NCBI GenBank assembly: GCA_021160885.1
Contig: JAGHBR010000319.1
Span: 1-9,862, forward strand
Length of the DNA stretch: 9,862 nucleotides
Reading direction: 5' to 3'
Source: Caldisericaceae bacterium
GTDB taxonomy: Bacteria > Calditrichota > Calditrichia > Calditrichales > Calditrichaceae
The translations under genes and the position numbers were made by a program. The notes below the pieces were generated by a model. The model made no database searches, was not told the origin of the DNA, and worked only from the letters and a program-made list of their open reading frames with translations. Each line of letters begins with the position of its first letter. Position 1 is the first letter of the stretch. Shown in pieces: positions 7,984 to 9,862 of the stretch.

Positions 7984-9861
7984 TTAATTAGAATTTTTCT
8001 TTTTTTCTTGTTCAAGCATTTGCTTAACTTCTTCTTCGGACAGAGTATCCAGCTCAGACAGGAGTTCATCGAGGCCGGAATCATCTCGTTCAATATGTTC
8101 AATACTATCGGTCATTTGCGGTAAATCCATCTCATTTATTGCAGACGCCAGTTCGGCAACTGTAGGTTTTTCAAATAACAGTTTTAATGGTACATCGATT
8201 TTTAGTTCCTGTTGTACACGTGTAACAAATTTGGTGGCTAAAAGCGAATGTCCTCCCAGATCAAAAAAGTTGTCAAATACGCCAACCTTTTCTACACCTA
8301 ATAATTCAGCCACAATGGTGGCCAAATTTTGTTCAGTTTCGTTACGTGGTGCAACATACTCTTTGCTAATATCACGCGTTAATTCAGGAACGGGTAGTGC
8401 TTTGCGGTCAACTTTGCCATTTGGGGTAAGCGGCATTGCTTCCAGATGGACAAAAAGATTAGGTACCATGTAATCTGGCAATTTTTGTTTTAAGAAAGAT
8501 TTTAGTTCGGCATTATTGACTGGCTGGCCATTTTCTGTGACGTAATAACCCACCAGACGGCTTTCACCTGTCTTGTCTGTAAAAACAATTACCGCACTGT
8601 CACGAATTTCCCCTTTTTCCAGCATAGTCGCTTCAATTTCGCCTAACTCTATGCGAAAACCACGTAGTTTTACCTGATAGTCAATTCTGCCCAAAAATTC
8701 AATGTTGCCATCGGGCAGCCATCGCACCAGGTCGCCACTGCGGTACAGGCGTTGACCGGCTTCACCGGAAAAGGCATCGGGAATGAATTTTTCAGCGGTC
8801 AAATCGGGTTTGTTCAAATAGCCACGAGCCAATCCTACCCCGGCAATACATAGTTCGCCTGGGACACCAATTGGTGTTAAATTTCCATAAGGATCGGTGA
8901 TGTAAAGTTTAAAATTGTCAATCGGTTTACCAATGGGAGGCGGAATGTTCAGGTCCGGTTGGACTTCAAACATGGAAGCGCAAACTGTCGTTTCTGTTGG
9001 CCCGTAAGCATTTACAAATTGACGACCTTTTCCCCAGCGGTTTACTAAATCAAGTGTACATTTTTCTCCGGCAGTGATAATTGTTTGCAGATTGGGCAGT
9101 TCAACTTCCGGCATGACGGCCAGCACCGAAGGCGGTAGCGTAATGGTGGTGATTTTTTGCTCTTTTAGAATTTTGGTTAATTTCAGACCATCACCGATGG
9201 AAGCCTGGTCTGCAAGTACCAGGGTTGCCCCATTTAGCAGGGCCATGACCGTTTCCCAAACCGAAGCATCAAAGCTTAATGAAGAAAATTGCAGAATGCG
9301 ACTTTTTGGCGTAATGTTGAAGGCACGTTGCTGAGCCTTTGCCAGATTACACAATCCACGATGGGGTAGCAAGGTACCTTTAGGTTTACCTGTAGAACCC
9401 GAGGTGTAGATTACGTAAGCCAGGTTTTGTGTGTCGGTTGCAACCTCCGGGTTGGTTACTGGCATTTGAGCAATTAGCTGGCTCTCCTCATCGAGCAGGA
9501 TGACTGTTTTGGGGGATGTTGCCAGATGCCCGACGATTTGTGAATCCGTTATCAGGAAACGCAATTCTGAATCACTCATCATGTATTCAATGCGTTCCAT
9601 TGGGTAAGTGGGATCAATGGAAAGAAAACCGGCGCCGGCTTTTAAAATGGCCAGCATGGCAATGGGTATATTCGGTCCGCGATGGAGGCTAAAACCAACC
9701 ACTTCATCCTTTTGGACACCCAATTTAATTAAATGGTGGGCCAGTTGATTGGCTCGCCTGTTTAATTCCTCATATGTCAGCTTCGTTTCAAAATATTGGA
9801 CGGCTGGAGCATCCGGTTGCTGGTTAACGATTTCTTCAAAGAGTTGATGTACAGTAGTGCC
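7984..9861 (-). CDS. NRPS, 3' part: phenylalanine-type A domain and T domain (5'-truncated by window edge)
   Basis: Open to the window edge: 625 residues are visible and the start codon lies beyond 9862. The first visible residues (TVHQLFEE at 3-10, then LTYEELNRRANQLA at 28-41) are the standard opening of an NRPS A domain, so the edge falls in the linker before it and a condensation domain probably lies just upstream. Domains in order: A at about 1-490, T at about 505-575, and an acidic tail at 585-625. The protein should activate an amino acid as its AMP ester, load it on the carrier arm and pass it to the large NRPS encoded 39 bases downstream. The pocket code reads DAWTIAAVCK, the phenylalanine code known from tyrocidine and gramicidin S synthetases. 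The T domain is GGHSL type with no E domain after it, so an L residue is expected. A TTG at 9721-9723 could be mistaken for the start, but it is an internal leucine codon within the A domain. The gene ends in TAA after KKKNSN. Confidence 0.96.
   Translation of the reverse strand, partial: GTTVHQLFEEIVNQQPDAPAVQYFETKLTYEELNRRANQLAHHLIKLGVQKDEVVGFSLHRGPNIPIAMLAILKAGAGFLSIDPTYPMERIEYMMSDSELRFLITDSQIVGHLATSPKTVILLDEESQLIAQMPVTNPEVATDTQNLAYVIYTSGSTGKPKGTLLPHRGLCNLAKAQQRAFNITPKSRILQFSSLSFDASVWETVMALLNGATLVLADQASIGDGLKLTKILKEQKITTITLPPSVLAVMPEVELPNLQTIITAGEKCTLDLVNRWGKGRQFVNAYGPTETTVCASMFEVQPDLNIPPPIGKPIDNFKLYITDPYGNLTPIGVPGELCIAGVGLARGYLNKPDLTAEKFIPDAFSGEAGQRLYRSGDLVRWLPDGNIEFLGRIDYQVKLRGFRIELGEIEATMLEKGEIRDSAVIVFTDKTGESRLVGYYVTENGQPVNNAELKSFLKQKLPDYMVPNLFVHLEAMPLTPNGKVDRKALPVPELTRDISKEYVAPRNETEQNLATIVAELLGVEKVGVFDNFFDLGGHSLLATKFVTRVQQELKIDVPLKLLFEKPTVAELASAINEMDLPQMTDSIEHIERDDSGLDELLSELDTLSEEEVKQMLEQEKKKNSN
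7987..8109 (-). other. Acidic C-terminal tail, probable docking segment
   Basis: After the carrier domain the last ~40 residues form no catalytic domain. Residues 591-619 hold 12 acidic and 2 basic residues around a leucine-rich amphipathic pattern (LDELLSELDTLSEEEV), then end in KKKNSN. Similar LSEEEV tails occur at the C termini of many NRPS proteins, and short C-terminal motifs of this kind serve in protein-protein docking. The partner is inferred to be the N-terminal helix of the 2638-residue NRPS. Confidence 0.5.
8137..8349 (-). other. Peptidyl carrier (T) domain, GGHSL type
   Basis: Residues about 505-575 contain NFFDLGGHSLLATKFV (531-546). S539 is the predicted 4'-phosphopantetheine attachment site. 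The GGHSL form is typical of carriers that hand directly to a condensation domain, which fits the absence of an E domain in this protein and the C domain at the start of the next one. Confidence 0.93.
8392..9861 (-). other. Adenylation domain, predicted to activate L-phenylalanine
   Basis: Residues 1-490 of the partial protein carry the adenylation core motifs: YTSGSTGKPKG at 152-162, NAYGPTET at 284-291, YRSGDLVR at 373-380, a GRIDYQVKLRGFRIELGEIE block at 391-410, and the catalytic lysine K483 in NGKVDRKALP. Aligned by eye to GrsA, the pocket residues are D198, A199, W202, T241, I262, A264, A285, V293, C294 and K483. This is DAWTIAAVCK, identical to a published phenylalanine code. Specificity is inferred from that match. 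A related aromatic residue remains possible. Confidence 0.88.
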
Positions 9862-9862
9862 A

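Noticed and set aside
9721..9723. TTG as the start codon of the upstream NRPS gene
   Set aside because: The frame stays open for 46 more codons to the window edge, and these encode conserved A-domain sequence (TVHQLFEE, LTYEELNRRANQLA). The TTG is therefore an internal leucine.

Overview
The window is almost wholly occupied by part of a nonribosomal peptide synthetase (NRPS) locus, transcribed entirely on the minus strand. Read in the direction of transcription, it enters at position 9861 inside an NRPS gene whose start lies outside the window. That gene contributes a complete adenylation (A) domain and a carrier (T) domain and stops at 7984. A 39-base gap follows, then one large intact NRPS gene (7944 to 28, 2638 residues) with domain order C-A-T-C-A-T-E. 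Positions 1-27 are too short to show what comes next.

The three A domains can be read through the ten Stachelhaus pocket positions. The upstream gene gives DAWTIAAVCK, the classic phenylalanine code. The first A domain of the large gene gives DFWNIGMVHK, the classic threonine code. The second gives DAEDVGTIVK, which I do not recognise exactly; its two acidic pocket residues hint weakly at a basic amino acid. The last carrier domain has the GGDSI form typical of carriers that feed an epimerase, and an intact-looking epimerization (E) domain follows. The inferred product segment is ...-L-Phe-L-Thr-D-Xaa-..., passed from the upstream protein to the large one and then to an NRPS beyond position 1. 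There is no thioesterase, reductase or other release domain in the window, so the assembly line should continue past it.

The two genes have the same orientation, a short gap and no terminator-like hairpin between them, so they probably share an operon. Protein hand-over is suggested by an acidic C-terminal tail on the upstream protein opposite a basic N-terminal helix on the large protein. A second tail follows the E domain. It has a TASDF motif resembling the TPSD-type start of communication-mediating (COM) donor domains and ends in seven lysines.

The organism cannot be named from this window. Moderate to low GC, weak Shine-Dalgarno signals, A-rich leaders and lysine-rich tails would fit the Bacteroidota/Calditrichota side of the tree or another moderately AT-rich bacterium, but this is a guess. 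I found no RNA genes, mobile elements, CRISPR arrays, MbtH-like gene, transporter or regulator.
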